From an uncultured Enterobacterales bacterium (GTDB lineage: Bacteria; Pseudomonadota; Gammaproteobacteria; Enterobacterales; Enterobacteriaceae): a DNA stretch of 33,270 nt. The position numbers and the translations under genes are program-made. Below, piece by piece: positions 1 through 8,059 of this stretch. Under the pieces are notes generated by a model. That model was not told the origin of the DNA and did no database searches. It was given only the letters and a program-made list of their open reading frames with translations. Position 1 is the stretch's first letter, and each line of letters begins with the position of its first letter. The stretch is from positions 1 through 33,270 of the forward strand of contig CAMLBO010000049.1 in assembly GCA_946478305.1 (NCBI GenBank), read 5' to 3'.

Positions 1-100
1 CCTTTTTACACGAGCCACCGGATCGGTCAACTGATCCTTAAACGATCGGCATTACGCGTTACCGCGTCTTTTTCTTTTTGCCAAGCCAAGGGTTCTGAAA

Positions 101-1390
101 TCAGTGGCGGTTTACTGAGCTCTGCAACGGTTGCATTGGCCTTACCTGAACTTGTTTGATCATGTTGTCCTGGACCGCGAGGATTTCGACGGCGTAATTT
201 TCAACGCGCAAACTCGCACCAACCTGCGGGATCTCTTCAAGAATCTCCAGCAGCATACCGTTTACCGTTCGGGGGCCATCGTCAGGCAGGCTCCAGTTGA
301 AGGCCTTATTCAGTTCACGCACGTTCGCACTGCCTTCAATGACCACCGAGCCATCGCTTTGTGGCGTGACTTCTTCGGCAAGGGTAGGGGACATTGAGGT
401 GGTAAAGTCACCCACAATCTCTTCGAGAATATCTTCAACTGTCACCAGGCCCTGAATATCACCATATTCATCAACCACGATGCCGACTTTCTTCTTATTG
501 CGTTGGAATTTTACCAGCTGGATATTGAGCGGTGTACCTTCAGGGACATAGTAGATTTCATCGGCGGCCCTGAGCAGGTTCTCTTTGGTGAACTCTTTTT
601 TCTCGGTCATCATGCGATAGGCTTCACGCAGTCGCAACATACCAATAGCATCATCCAGCGAGTTGCGATAAAGCACAATGCGGCCGTGCGGAGAGTGTGT
701 CAGCTGACGGATGATCGACTTCCAGTCATCATTGATATCAATCCCGACAATTTCATTACGCGGCACCATGATGTCATCGACGGTCACCTTCTCCAGGTCG
801 AGCACCGACAGCAGCATGTCCTGATTACGACGGGAGATCTGCGAGCGCGATTCGTTCACGATGGTACGCAGTTCCTCTTTACTCACTGCATCGCTGATCC
901 CCACATTGGTTTTAACACCACACATACGCATCAGTAAACGCGACAGACTATTAAGGATCCACACCAGCGGCATCATGATTTTTTGCAACGGGCGCAGCAA
1001 CAGACTGCTCGGGAACGCAATGCGCTCTGGATTCAACGCAGCAAAGGTTTTAGGCAACACTTCTGCAAACAGCAATACCACAAAGGTCAAAATACCCGTT
1101 GCGATAGCCACGCCGGCATCTCCGTATAAACGGATACCCACAATTGTTGCCAGAGCAGAGGCGAGGATGTTCACCAGGTTATTGCCGATGAGCACCAGGC
1201 TTATCAGTTGGTCGGGGCGCTTTAGCAGTTTTTCAACGCGGCGCGCTCCACGGTTGCCCTGTTTGGCCAGGTGGCGTAACCGGTAACGGTTGAGCGTCAT
1301 CATGCCGGTCTCGGAGGCGGAGAAATAAGCCGAAACCACCACCATAATGATCAATGTGATGATGAGGGTAGTTGTCGAGACGTGCTCCAA
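101..1390 (-). CDS. yfjD: CorB/YfjD family membrane protein (CNNM/CorC-like)
   Basis: Integral membrane protein of the CNNM/CorC group, linked in the family to divalent cation (Mg2+/Co2+) export or resistance. The first ~190 residues form a DUF21 transmembrane domain with several hydrophobic helices. A CBS pair follows (from about residue 195, with the motif SQISRRNQDMLLSVLDLEK), then a C-terminal CorC/HlyC transporter-associated domain ending near residue 425. The 429-residue length and near-identity to E. coli YfjD make the family call safe; the transported ion is inferred from the family. It lies downstream of ypjD on the same strand with a 38-bp gap, so the two are probably co-transcribed, as in relatives. 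The first 100 bases of the window, downstream of its stop, hold no gene that I can recognise. Confidence 0.93.
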   Translation of the reverse strand: MEHVSTTTLIITLIIMVVVSAYFSASETGMMTLNRYRLRHLAKQGNRGARRVEKLLKRPDQLISLVLIGNNLVNILASALATIVGIRLYGDAGVAIATGILTFVVLLFAEVLPKTFAALNPERIAFPSSLLLRPLQKIMMPLVWILNSLSRLLMRMCGVKTNVGISDAVSKEELRTIVNESRSQISRRNQDMLLSVLDLEKVTVDDIMVPRNEIVGIDINDDWKSIIRQLTHSPHGRIVLYRNSLDDAIGMLRLREAYRMMTEKKEFTKENLLRAADEIYYVPEGTPLNIQLVKFQRNKKKVGIVVDEYGDIQGLVTVEDILEEIVGDFTTSMSPTLAEEVTPQSDGSVVIEGSANVRELNKAFNWSLPDDGPRTVNGMLLEILEEIPQVGASLRVENYAVEILAVQDNMIKQVQVRPMQPLQSSVNRH

Positions 1391-1428
1391 CGGGAAATTC
1401 CTTATTTATTTATTGATTGAACTGCAAT

Positions 1429-2223
1429 TTATTGATGAATCATCAGTTGCTGTATGAGACGGTTGCCAAAATAGGCTAGTGTCAGTAACACGGCGCCCGC
1501 CATACTGAACCACACTACGCGGCGACCGCGCCAACCTTCATGATAGTGGCCCCACAGCAAAACGATATAGACAAACCATGCGAGAATCGACAGCACGGCT
1601 TTGTCGATGTTCTCACGGCTAAACAGATTGTCCATATATAACAATCCGGTACAGAGCGTCAGCGTCAGTAAAATAACGCCGACTTGCGTGATGTGAAAGA
1701 GTTTACGCTCGATGGTCATCAGCGGGGGCATATCGTTGTTGAACGTCAGCCGCTTATTTTTCAACTGATAGTCCAGCCAGGCCAGTTGCAAGGCATAGAG
1801 CGCCGCGATAATCAGCGTGGCGTAGGCAAACAGTGCGAGACCAATGTGCACCAGCAACCCTTTGCTCTGCTCAAGATGCGTGATGAATTCGCCGGGCAGG
1901 AAGGTCACAAAGGCCAGATTGATCAGAGCGAAACTATAAACGATGGGTAAAATAAACCAGCCACGGTTGCGCGAAGCGACAATGGTCATTACCGTACAGA
2001 TAATCAGACTGACCACCGAGCCGATATTTACCAGGCTCAGGTTCTGGCCAGTGCTGACATCGAAGATGCGTTGCTGGAGTGCCACCGCATGGCAAATCAG
2101 CGCGACGATCACTGAAATCAATGCTAAACGCCGGTATGCACCGTTCTTCCTGATAATGCTCGGGATGATAAGTGCAAGGCTGAGCAGATAGGCCAACATG
2201 GCGACAACGGGAAAAACTGACAT
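1429..2223 (-). CDS. ypjD: YpjD, CcsA-like inner membrane protein
   Basis: A 264-residue polytopic inner membrane protein of the cytochrome c assembly (CcsA/CcmC-like) family, closely matching E. coli YpjD (263 residues). About eight hydrophobic segments are visible. The conserved WGHYHEGWRGRRVVWF block near residue 225 is typical of this family, whose histidines bind haem in true CcsA proteins. The exact function is unsettled; the constant pairing with yfjD has led to the suggestion that it assists ion transport. It is transcribed away from ffh, with a sigma-70-like promoter in the shared 163-bp intergenic region. Confidence 0.92.
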   Translation of the reverse strand: MSVFPVVAMLAYLLSLALIIPSIIRKNGAYRRLALISVIVALICHAVALQQRIFDVSTGQNLSLVNIGSVVSLIICTVMTIVASRNRGWFILPIVYSFALINLAFVTFLPGEFITHLEQSKGLLVHIGLALFAYATLIIAALYALQLAWLDYQLKNKRLTFNNDMPPLMTIERKLFHITQVGVILLTLTLCTGLLYMDNLFSRENIDKAVLSILAWFVYIVLLWGHYHEGWRGRRVVWFSMAGAVLLTLAYFGNRLIQQLMIHQ

Positions 2224-2259
2224 AGCGTTTCATTAGCATCAAAAATGAATGAGACGGTG

Positions 2260-2288
2260 AGTATAACGTTACGCGCGTCACGCTCCAA
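2260..2288 (-). promoter_or_regulatory. Probable promoter of ypjD-yfjD
   Basis: On the minus strand a TATACT -10 hexamer (2260-2265) lies 17 bp downstream of TTGGAG (2283-2288). It is the best sigma-70 match between ypjD and ffh in this direction and sits about 37 bp before the ypjD start. The -35 is weak. Confidence 0.45.
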
Positions 2289-2327
2289 CCTATCTGAGAT
2301 GCCAAAGCAGAGATCGTCAACGCTTCG

Positions 2328-2336
2328 TGTTATAAT
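2328..2336 (+). promoter_or_regulatory. Extended -10 promoter of ffh
   Basis: A perfect TATAAT (2331-2336) preceded by TG at one base distance gives an extended -10 element, about 50 bp before the ffh start. No clear -35 is seen at 16-18 bp, which extended -10 promoters tolerate. Confidence 0.55.
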
Positions 2337-2386
2337 CCCGCAATTGTGTCGCTAAGGCGGCCTGTCATTACGTTGAGCAAGAGACG

Positions 2387-3748
2387 ATGTTTGAGAATTT
2401 AAGCGATCGATTGTCGCGCACATTGCGCAATATCAGCGGCCGTGGGCGGCTGACCGAAGAGAACATTAAAGAAACATTACGAGAAGTTCGCATGGCATTG
2501 CTGGAAGCTGACGTTGCGCTGCCGGTCGTGCGAGACTTTATCAACCGGGTGAAAGAGAGCGCGGTTGGCCATGAGGTCAACAAAAGCCTGACACCGGGTC
2601 AGGAATTCGTCAAGATCGTCCAGAAAGAGCTGGAAATGGCAATGGGTGAGGCAAACGCCGAGCTCAATCTTGCCGCTCAGCCGCCGGCCGTTGTATTGAT
2701 GGCTGGCCTGCAAGGTGCGGGTAAAACGACCAGCGTTGCTAAGCTGGCGAAATTCCTTAAAGAGAAGAAAAAGAAAAAAGTTCTGGTGGTTTCTGCCGAC
2801 GTATACCGTCCTGCAGCGATCAAACAGCTGGAGACGTTGGCCGAGCAGGTTGGCGTTGATTTCTTCGCGTCTGATGCGCAGGAGAAGCCGGTCGACATCG
2901 TTAACCGTGCGCTGCAACAAGCCAAACTTAAATTCTACGACGTTCTGATTGTCGATACCGCCGGCCGTTTACACGTCGACGAAGCGATGATGGACGAAAT
3001 CAAGCAGGTTCATGCGGCCATTAAGCCGGTTGAAACTCTGTTTGTTGTCGATGCAATGACTGGTCAGGATGCGGCCAATACCGCTAAGGCCTTTAACGAG
3101 GCGCTGCCGTTAACCGGCGTGATCCTGACGAAAGTCGATGGTGATGCGCGCGGCGGTGCGGCTTTATCTATCCGTCATATCACTGGCAAGCCGATTAAAT
3201 TCCTCGGTATGGGTGAAAAAACGGATGCCCTTGAGCCATTCCACCCGGATCGTGTTGCTTCCCGCATTCTCGGGATGGGTGATGTTCTTACGCTTATCGA
3301 GGACATTGAGAGCAAAGTTGACCGCGCTCAGGCCGAGAAACTGGCGAACAAACTCAAGAAAGGTGATGGCTTTGATCTGACTGATTTCCTCGACCAGCTC
3401 AAGCAAATGCGCAACATGGGCGGCATGGCCAACATGATGAGCAAACTGCCTGGCGTCGGGCAGCTGCCGGATAACGTCAAATCGCAGATGGACGACAAGG
3501 TGTTGGTACGTATGGAAGCGATCATCAATTCGATGACCTTCAAAGAGCGTGCCAAGCCAGAAATTATCAAAGGGTCCCGTAAGCGTCGTATCGCAATGGG
3601 TTCCGGCATGCAGGTGCAGGACGTCAACCGCTTACTCAAGCAGTTCGACGATATGCAGCGCATGATGAAGAAAATGAAGAAAGGCGGTATGGCCAAAATG
3701 ATGCGTGGCATGAAAGGTATGATGCCACCGGGTTTCCCAGGCCGCTGA
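2387..3748 (+). CDS. ffh: Signal recognition particle GTPase Ffh (SRP54)
   Basis: Protein subunit of the bacterial signal recognition particle. It binds 4.5S RNA and signal sequences of nascent inner membrane proteins and docks with FtsY. The 453 residues show the N domain (1-90), the G domain with P-loop GLQGAGKTT near residue 106, DTAGR near 190 and TKVDG near 248, and a methionine-rich M domain ending in repeated MKKMKK/MMRGMKGMMPPG motifs. Length and sequence match E. coli Ffh (453). It stands alone with its own promoter; a small hairpin plus T run 70-95 bp downstream separates it from rpsP. Confidence 0.98.
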   Translation: MFENLSDRLSRTLRNISGRGRLTEENIKETLREVRMALLEADVALPVVRDFINRVKESAVGHEVNKSLTPGQEFVKIVQKELEMAMGEANAELNLAAQPPAVVLMAGLQGAGKTTSVAKLAKFLKEKKKKKVLVVSADVYRPAAIKQLETLAEQVGVDFFASDAQEKPVDIVNRALQQAKLKFYDVLIVDTAGRLHVDEAMMDEIKQVHAAIKPVETLFVVDAMTGQDAANTAKAFNEALPLTGVILTKVDGDARGGAALSIRHITGKPIKFLGMGEKTDALEPFHPDRVASRILGMGDVLTLIEDIESKVDRAQAEKLANKLKKGDGFDLTDFLDQLKQMRNMGGMANMMSKLPGVGQLPDNVKSQMDDKVLVRMEAIINSMTFKERAKPEIIKGSRKRRIAMGSGMQVQDVNRLLKQFDDMQRMMKKMKKGGMAKMMRGMKGMMPPGFPGR

Positions 3749-3816
3749 TCGACAACACTGGCTGATTATCAGTCACATAAACGGCCCCAAACGTACTCAG
3801 GCAAATAGCGACGGAG

Positions 3817-3842
3817 GCAATCTACGCTTTCGATTGCTTTTT
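3817..3842 (+). terminator. Probable ffh terminator
   Basis: GCAATC (3817-3822) pairs with GATTGC (3832-3837), followed directly by five T. A longer-range pairing of GCCCCAAA (3784-3791) with TTTGGGGC (3862-3869), again followed by T residues, could form an outer structure. The terminator overlaps the -35 of the rpsP promoter. Confidence 0.55.
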
Positions 3843-3861
3843 GCGCCAAAATGAGTAAAAT
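3834..3861 (+). promoter_or_regulatory. Probable promoter of the rpsP operon
   Basis: TTGCTT (3834-3839) and TAAAAT (3856-3861) are separated by 16 bp, about 77 bp upstream of the rpsP start. The position suits the promoter of the rpsP-rimM-trmD-rplS operon. Confidence 0.5.
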
Positions 3862-3880
3862 TTTGGGGCTTTTTATATTG

Positions 3881-3918
3881 CAACCAGACCCCGTTCCCCG
3901 ATGGGGTCTGGTTGTTTT
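3881..3918 (+). terminator. 12-bp perfect hairpin with T run in the rpsP leader
   Basis: CAACCAGACCCC (3881-3892) pairs perfectly with GGGGTCTGGTTG (3903-3914) around a 10-nt loop and is followed by TTTT. It lies inside the probable rpsP leader, 23 nt before the start codon. It could be an attenuator or partial terminator of the operon, or a backup terminator of ffh. Confidence 0.6.
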
Positions 3919-3937
3919 ATTAACTAAAGAGGATGTT

Positions 3938-4186
3938 ATGGTAACAATTCGTTTAGCACGTGGCGGCGCAAAAAAGCGTCCGTTTTATCAAGTAGTAGTG
4001 ACCGACAGCCGCAATGCTCGTGATGGTCGTTTCATCGAGCGCGTAGGTTTCTTCAACCCATTGGCATCTGGCCAGGCTGAAGCACTGCGTCTGGACCTGG
4101 ATCGTATTACCCATTGGGTAGATCTGGGTGCAACCGTTTCTGATCGCGTTCATGCGCTGATCAAAGACGCTAAGAAAGCGGCTTAA
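3938..4186 (+). CDS. rpsP: 30S ribosomal protein S16
   Basis: Small-subunit ribosomal protein S16, needed for 30S assembly (body domain, 16S rRNA binding). The start [18 protein letters not shown] at 3938 gives 82 residues, the same as E. coli S16, and has an AAAGAGGA ribosome binding site upstream. An in-frame extension to 3851 exists but would run through the leader hairpin and has no homologue. It is the first gene of the rpsP-rimM-trmD-rplS operon; rimM follows after 18 bp. Confidence 0.97.
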   Translation: MVTIRLARGGAKKRPFYQVVVTDSRNARDGRFIERVGFFNPLASGQAEALRLDLDRITHWVDLGATVSDRVHALIKDAKKAA

Positions 4187-4204
4187 TCTGTCGCGGTGGT
4201 AACA

Positions 4205-4753
4205 ATGAGCAAGCAACTCAATCCAGTGACGCCCGCTGAGCCGATAGTTCTTGGCAAAATGGGGTCAACATACGGCATTCGTGGTTGGCTCAGAGTGTTT
4301 TCATCCACCGAAGACGCCGAAAGCATCTTCGAATACCAGCCTTGGTTTATCCAACAAGCCGGTAAGTGGCACGTTGTCGAGCTGGAAGGCTGGAAACGCC
4401 ACACTCAGGACCTGATCATCAAAGTCAAAGGCGTTGACGATCGGGACGCGGCGAATCTTCTCACCAATTGCGAAATTGTGGTCGATTCAAAGCAGCTTCC
4501 TTCATTGGAAGACGGCGACTATTACTGGAAAGACCTTTTTGGTTGCCAGGTAGTCACAACCACAGGTTACGAGCTCGGTAAAATCATCGATATGATGGAA
4601 ACCGGTTCTAACGATGTGATTGTTGTTAAAGCCAACCTGAAAGATGCCTTCGGAATCAAGGAGCGGTTGATTCCGTTCCTCGATGGGCAGGTTATCAAGA
4701 AAGTCGATCTCACTACTCGCGTTATCGAAGTAGATTGGGATCCTGGTTTTTGA
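4205..4753 (+). CDS. rimM: Ribosome maturation factor RimM
   Basis: Assembly factor that binds the 30S head (S19) and helps 16S rRNA processing. It has 182 residues from MSKQL at 4205, as in E. coli. The N-terminal RimM barrel contains [15 protein letters not shown] (about residues 17-31) and the C-terminal PRC barrel contains [10 protein letters not shown] and [12 protein letters not shown]. It is co-transcribed with rpsP and trmD. A GTG at 4196 would add three residues but leaves poor spacing after the rpsP stop, so the ATG was preferred. Confidence 0.97.
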   Translation: MSKQLNPVTPAEPIVLGKMGSTYGIRGWLRVFSSTEDAESIFEYQPWFIQQAGKWHVVELEGWKRHTQDLIIKVKGVDDRDAANLLTNCEIVVDSKQLPSLEDGDYYWKDLFGCQVVTTTGYELGKIIDMMETGSNDVIVVKANLKDAFGIKERLIPFLDGQVIKKVDLTTRVIEVDWDPGF

Positions 4754-4835
4754 CCTCCGTAGCGTTTACTGACGTATTTGATACTGAAGGCGCTAAAGGC
4801 AGGTTGGGTGGAATGTTGTCTGACGGGAGTGGGCT

Positions 4836-5579
4836 ATGTGGATCGGTATAATTAGCCTGTTTCCTGAGATGTTTCGCGCGATCACCGATTACGGGGTAAC
4901 TGGCCGGGCAGTAAAGAATGGCCTGTTGAGCGTAAATTGCTGGAGTCCTCGTGACTTCGCATACGATCGACATCGTACCGTGGATGAGCGGCCTTATGGT
5001 GGCGGTCCCGGAATGCTGATGATGGTGCAACCCTTACGGGAAGCGATTCATGCAGCTAAAGCGGCGGCAGGCGAAGGTGTGAAAGTGATTTATCTTTCAC
5101 CTCAGGGACGCAAACTGGATCAAACCGGTGTTTGCGAACTGGCGACCTACCAGAAAATTATTCTGGTGTGTGGTCGTTATGAAGGGATTGATGAGCGCGT
5201 GATCAAAACGGAGATTGACGAAGAATGGTCAATTGGCGATTACGTTCTCAGTGGTGGAGAGTTACCGGCAATGACGCTGATAGATTCAGTCTCCCGCTTT
5301 ATACCGGGCGTTCTGGGTCGTCAGGCCTCAGCAGAGGAAGATTCCTTTGCCGATGGATTGCTCGATTGCCCCCACTACACCCGACCTGAAGTGTTGGAAG
5401 GCATGGAGGTACCGCCAGTTCTGCTGTCGGGAAACCACGCTGATATACGTCGCTGGCGCCTGAAACAGTCGCTGGGTCGAACCTGGCTTAGAAGACCTGA
5501 ACTTCTGGAAAACCTAGCTCTGACTGACGAGCAAGAGGTGTTACTGAGAGAGTTCCAAAAGGAATGTCGCCTCAGTTAA
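4836..5579 (+). CDS. trmD: tRNA (guanine-37-N1)-methyltransferase TrmD
   Basis: SAM-dependent SPOUT methyltransferase that makes m1G37 in tRNAs reading CNN/GGG-type codons and so prevents +1 frameshifting. The 247 residues begin [13 protein letters not shown]. The trefoil-knot SAM site is visible in [10 protein letters not shown] (about 88-97), [12 protein letters not shown] (about 111-122) and [11 protein letters not shown] (about 132-142). It is slightly shorter at the C terminus than E. coli TrmD (255), outside the catalytic core. It lies 82 bp after rimM in the same operon. Confidence 0.97.
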   Translation: MWIGIISLFPEMFRAITDYGVTGRAVKNGLLSVNCWSPRDFAYDRHRTVDERPYGGGPGMLMMVQPLREAIHAAKAAAGEGVKVIYLSPQGRKLDQTGVCELATYQKIILVCGRYEGIDERVIKTEIDEEWSIGDYVLSGGELPAMTLIDSVSRFIPGVLGRQASAEEDSFADGLLDCPHYTRPEVLEGMEVPPVLLSGNHADIRRWRLKQSLGRTWLRRPELLENLALTDEQEVLLREFQKECRLS

Positions 5580-5642
5580 CAAAACTATGAAGGGACTGCT
5601 TTAGCATTACGCTAGGCCTTCCCGATATATCAGTTTACCTAG

Positions 5643-6005
<363 letters not shown>

Positions 6006-6043
6006 GGTATCGCTAACGCGACATCGACTAGTTAATATCGAAC

Positions 6044-6075
6044 AAGGGGTTAGCCATCGGCTAACCCCTTTTTTT
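6044..6075 (+). terminator. Rho-independent terminator of the rpsP operon
   Basis: A 12-bp perfect stem, AAGGGGTTAGCC (6044-6055) with GGCTAACCCCTT (6059-6070), around a 3-nt ATC loop, continues into a run of T to 6075. Confidence 0.92.
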
Positions 6076-6104
6076 ATGCTCAGTAATCATAAAATTGGCG
6101 ACAT

Positions 6105-6129
6105 AAAAAAGCCTGCAGGGTGAGCAGGC
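6105..6129 (-). terminator. Terminator of the leftward tail/ogr transcript
   Basis: On the minus strand GCCTGC-7 nt-GCAGGC (6111-6129) is followed by six T (6105-6110). It lies 44 bp after the ogr stop and marks the left limit of the phage-derived transcription unit, back to back with the rplS terminator. Confidence 0.8.
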
Positions 6130-6172
6130 AAAGGGGGAGCAAAAAGAGGGTATCGCTTTATTAGCCGCTGAA

Positions 6173-6364
6173 TCAGGCAGATTGCATTCCTGCTTGCAAA
6201 TTCATGCCCGGTTTGGAAATTACACGGGCGACGGATTCATGGGTGGCAAATGTACAGCTGCACTCAATATTCTGACACTGATGATAACGTTCTTTGGTCG
6301 ATTCGCTGAGATAGCGGCTTGAACGGGTGTGGGCGACCTTACCGCACAGTGGGCAATGCATCAT
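6173..6364 (-). CDS. ogr: Ogr/Delta-like late transcription activator
   Basis: Zinc-finger activator of P2-family late promoters; it binds upstream of late operons and contacts RNA polymerase. The 63 residues begin MMHCPLCGKVAHTRSSRYL and carry the Cys-X2-Cys...Cys-X4-Cys pattern (CPLC and CQNIEC), very close to P2 Ogr over residues 1-50. The C-terminal tail differs. GGAGG lies 5 nt before the chosen ATG (8 nt before the next ATG at 6361). It is the last gene after D, as in P2. It has its own sigma-70 promoter and can also be read from the upstream late operon, which would give positive feedback. Confidence 0.93.
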   Translation of the reverse strand: MMHCPLCGKVAHTRSSRYLSESTKERYHQCQNIECSCTFATHESVARVISKPGMNLQAGMQSA

Positions 6365-6398
6365 AAAAACCTCCGGCTTGTTGGTGAGCGTTGAGATG

Positions 6399-6427
6399 AT
6401 TATGTAATGATTTGCTCGCAAATGCAA
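6399..6427 (-). promoter_or_regulatory. Sigma-70 promoter of ogr
   Basis: On the minus strand TTGCAT (6422-6427) and CATAAT (6399-6404) lie 17 bp apart, just after gene D and about 35 bp before the ogr start. This would supply Ogr independently of the late operon. Confidence 0.65.
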
Positions 6428-6434
6428 GTTTAAG

Positions 6435-7583
6435 TCATGCAATTGAGGCCTGATAGGTAATTCCATCAATATAAACTTTCAAATTCAAGGTGGTGACGAA
6501 TCCTTTGTCAGCGACATCGTGCACGACTGAATCAATGATCCAGCGCTGACTATCGATGACATCTTTGAAACCACTGACGACAACGGGGGTTTGAGGAAAA
6601 AGATCAGCCCTGCCTAAAGCCAGCTTTATGCTAAACGCCGCAGAACCAGACTGTATCTGCTTGAAAATAGCGTCAGCGGCCCGTGTAGCAGAGGCCTGGT
6701 CAGCATAAATTTTGCTCAGTACTAAAAGGTTCTCATTAGAGCCGACCATATAACTCTGTTCTGAGGCATCATTCCCCGCACTTTCATTACTCACTTTCGA
6801 CGCTGGATGCGGTGAACTCGCAACGCCAGCGTTTGTACTGCTACGTTGGAGGGCGACCTGCGGGGACTGGGCTTTTTTGACATCATGCCAGATGGCCGTG
6901 ACGCCGGAGTAAGCCTGCTTATCCATGATTTTGAAGGAATGAGAATCCCCATCTGACCGGCTAATACTCATCCAGGGTATTGCTTTTCCCGATGCGGTCA
7001 GGCCATAGCCTGGCTTGATAAAAATGATCGCTCCCTGTTTTACCGTGGCCTGCGCACCGTTCATCTGGGCCAGACGCATCAGAAAATAGGCGTCGGTTTC
7101 ATTGGTTTGATCGATATGCGTAATGGTAATGGCATCAAGCTCGGGCAATAGCTGCGGCGGCAGGAGTTTATTACGTTGAGAAATCAGGCGAACAATAGCG
7201 CCAAGGGTTGTGTCGTCATAAGAATAACTGCCCTTAGTATCAAAGCTTCCACGAAAATCAGCGCTTCTGGCCACAATACTCAGCTTGTCTGGTGCACCGC
7301 TGTGGGTAATGGTATCAACAATAAATGCGCCACAGTCATATAGCGCCTGACCCAACCAGCCCAGGCGTAAATGTAATACTGTTCCTCGCTCCGGCATCTG
7401 AAAAGCGCCATCACTGTCATCAAAAATGACTTCCAGGGTATCAGCAGTAAAGCCACTGTTGTCGATCATTTTGATCGACATAACTCTTTCACGAACGCTT
7501 TTTTCCAGCGCTTTATCTTTTACGCTCAGCGTAAAATCCGGCATGATTTTGGCCCCTACCGGTAACTGAAGTTGAGTGATCAT
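6435..7583 (-). CDS. D: Phage tail hub protein gpD
   Basis: P2 gpD-family baseplate hub protein, structurally equivalent to T4 gp27; it joins the tube to the spike (gpV). It has 382 residues, against about 387 in P2. Visible features are the N-terminal DFTLSVKDKALEKSVRERVMSIKMIDNSGFTADTLEV and the central MRLAQMNGAQATVKQGAIIFIKPG. Its ATG overlaps the stop of U by 4 bp (ATGA), so the two genes are translationally coupled. It is the last structural gene of the FI-D operon. Confidence 0.93.
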   Translation of the reverse strand: MITQLQLPVGAKIMPDFTLSVKDKALEKSVRERVMSIKMIDNSGFTADTLEVIFDDSDGAFQMPERGTVLHLRLGWLGQALYDCGAFIVDTITHSGAPDKLSIVARSADFRGSFDTKGSYSYDDTTLGAIVRLISQRNKLLPPQLLPELDAITITHIDQTNETDAYFLMRLAQMNGAQATVKQGAIIFIKPGYGLTASGKAIPWMSISRSDGDSHSFKIMDKQAYSGVTAIWHDVKKAQSPQVALQRSSTNAGVASSPHPASKVSNESAGNDASEQSYMVGSNENLLVLSKIYADQASATRAADAIFKQIQSGSAAFSIKLALGRADLFPQTPVVVSGFKDVIDSQRWIIDSVVHDVADKGFVTTLNLKVYIDGITYQASIA

Positions 7584-8059
7584 GTGCTGAGTCCGCCAGG
7601 ATAAAATTGTTGTAGGGTTTTACTCGCTTTTTCATACAGGCCGTTAGCTTGTTCCTGCAAATCACCCAGCATGGCTACGTAAGACTCATCAACACGCTTT
7701 AAGGTCAGGTCGAAACTAATCGTGCGGGCACGTCCGTCAGGGTTGAGTTGAGAATTTGAATGGCTGATTTTTTGAACTACAAACATGCCGTAAATTGTGC
7801 CGCTGCCTTCGATGAGCGGCCATGCACGGCCAGAGTCAGCCATGCTTTCAAAAACGTGCAGATAGCGCTGGCCGCCGGTGATCTCCGGCAGAAGTTGTCC
7901 GGATAAGGTAATAGTTTCAGTGCCTAAACCGAGATATTGCGTAACAGGACGTTGTCCCACGCGCGCGTTCTCGGCCCAGCTATACCCCACGTCTCTTTTT
8001 AGCGTCTGGTAGGGCAGGGTCCTGAGTTTGAAAACAAATAATCCCAGAGTCATCATCAT
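7580..8059 (-). CDS. U: Phage tail protein gpU
   Basis: P2 gpU-family tail component required for tail assembly, lying between the tape measure and the hub gene. It has 159 residues, the length of P2 gpU, beginning MMMTLGLFVFKLRTLPYQTL and including YLGLGTETITLSGQLLPEITGG, a block conserved in the family. Its start overlaps the T stop by 4 bp. The structural role is less well defined than that of its neighbours; it is usually placed in or near the baseplate. Confidence 0.92.
   Translation of the reverse strand: MMMTLGLFVFKLRTLPYQTLKRDVGYSWAENARVGQRPVTQYLGLGTETITLSGQLLPEITGGQRYLHVFESMADSGRAWPLIEGSGTIYGMFVVQKISHSNSQLNPDGRARTISFDLTLKRVDESYVAMLGDLQEQANGLYEKASKTLQQFYPGGLST

Noticed and set aside
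1934-2320. A 128-codon minus-strand frame overlapping ypjD
   Set aside because: It is an out-of-frame shadow of ypjD that runs through the ypjD promoter.
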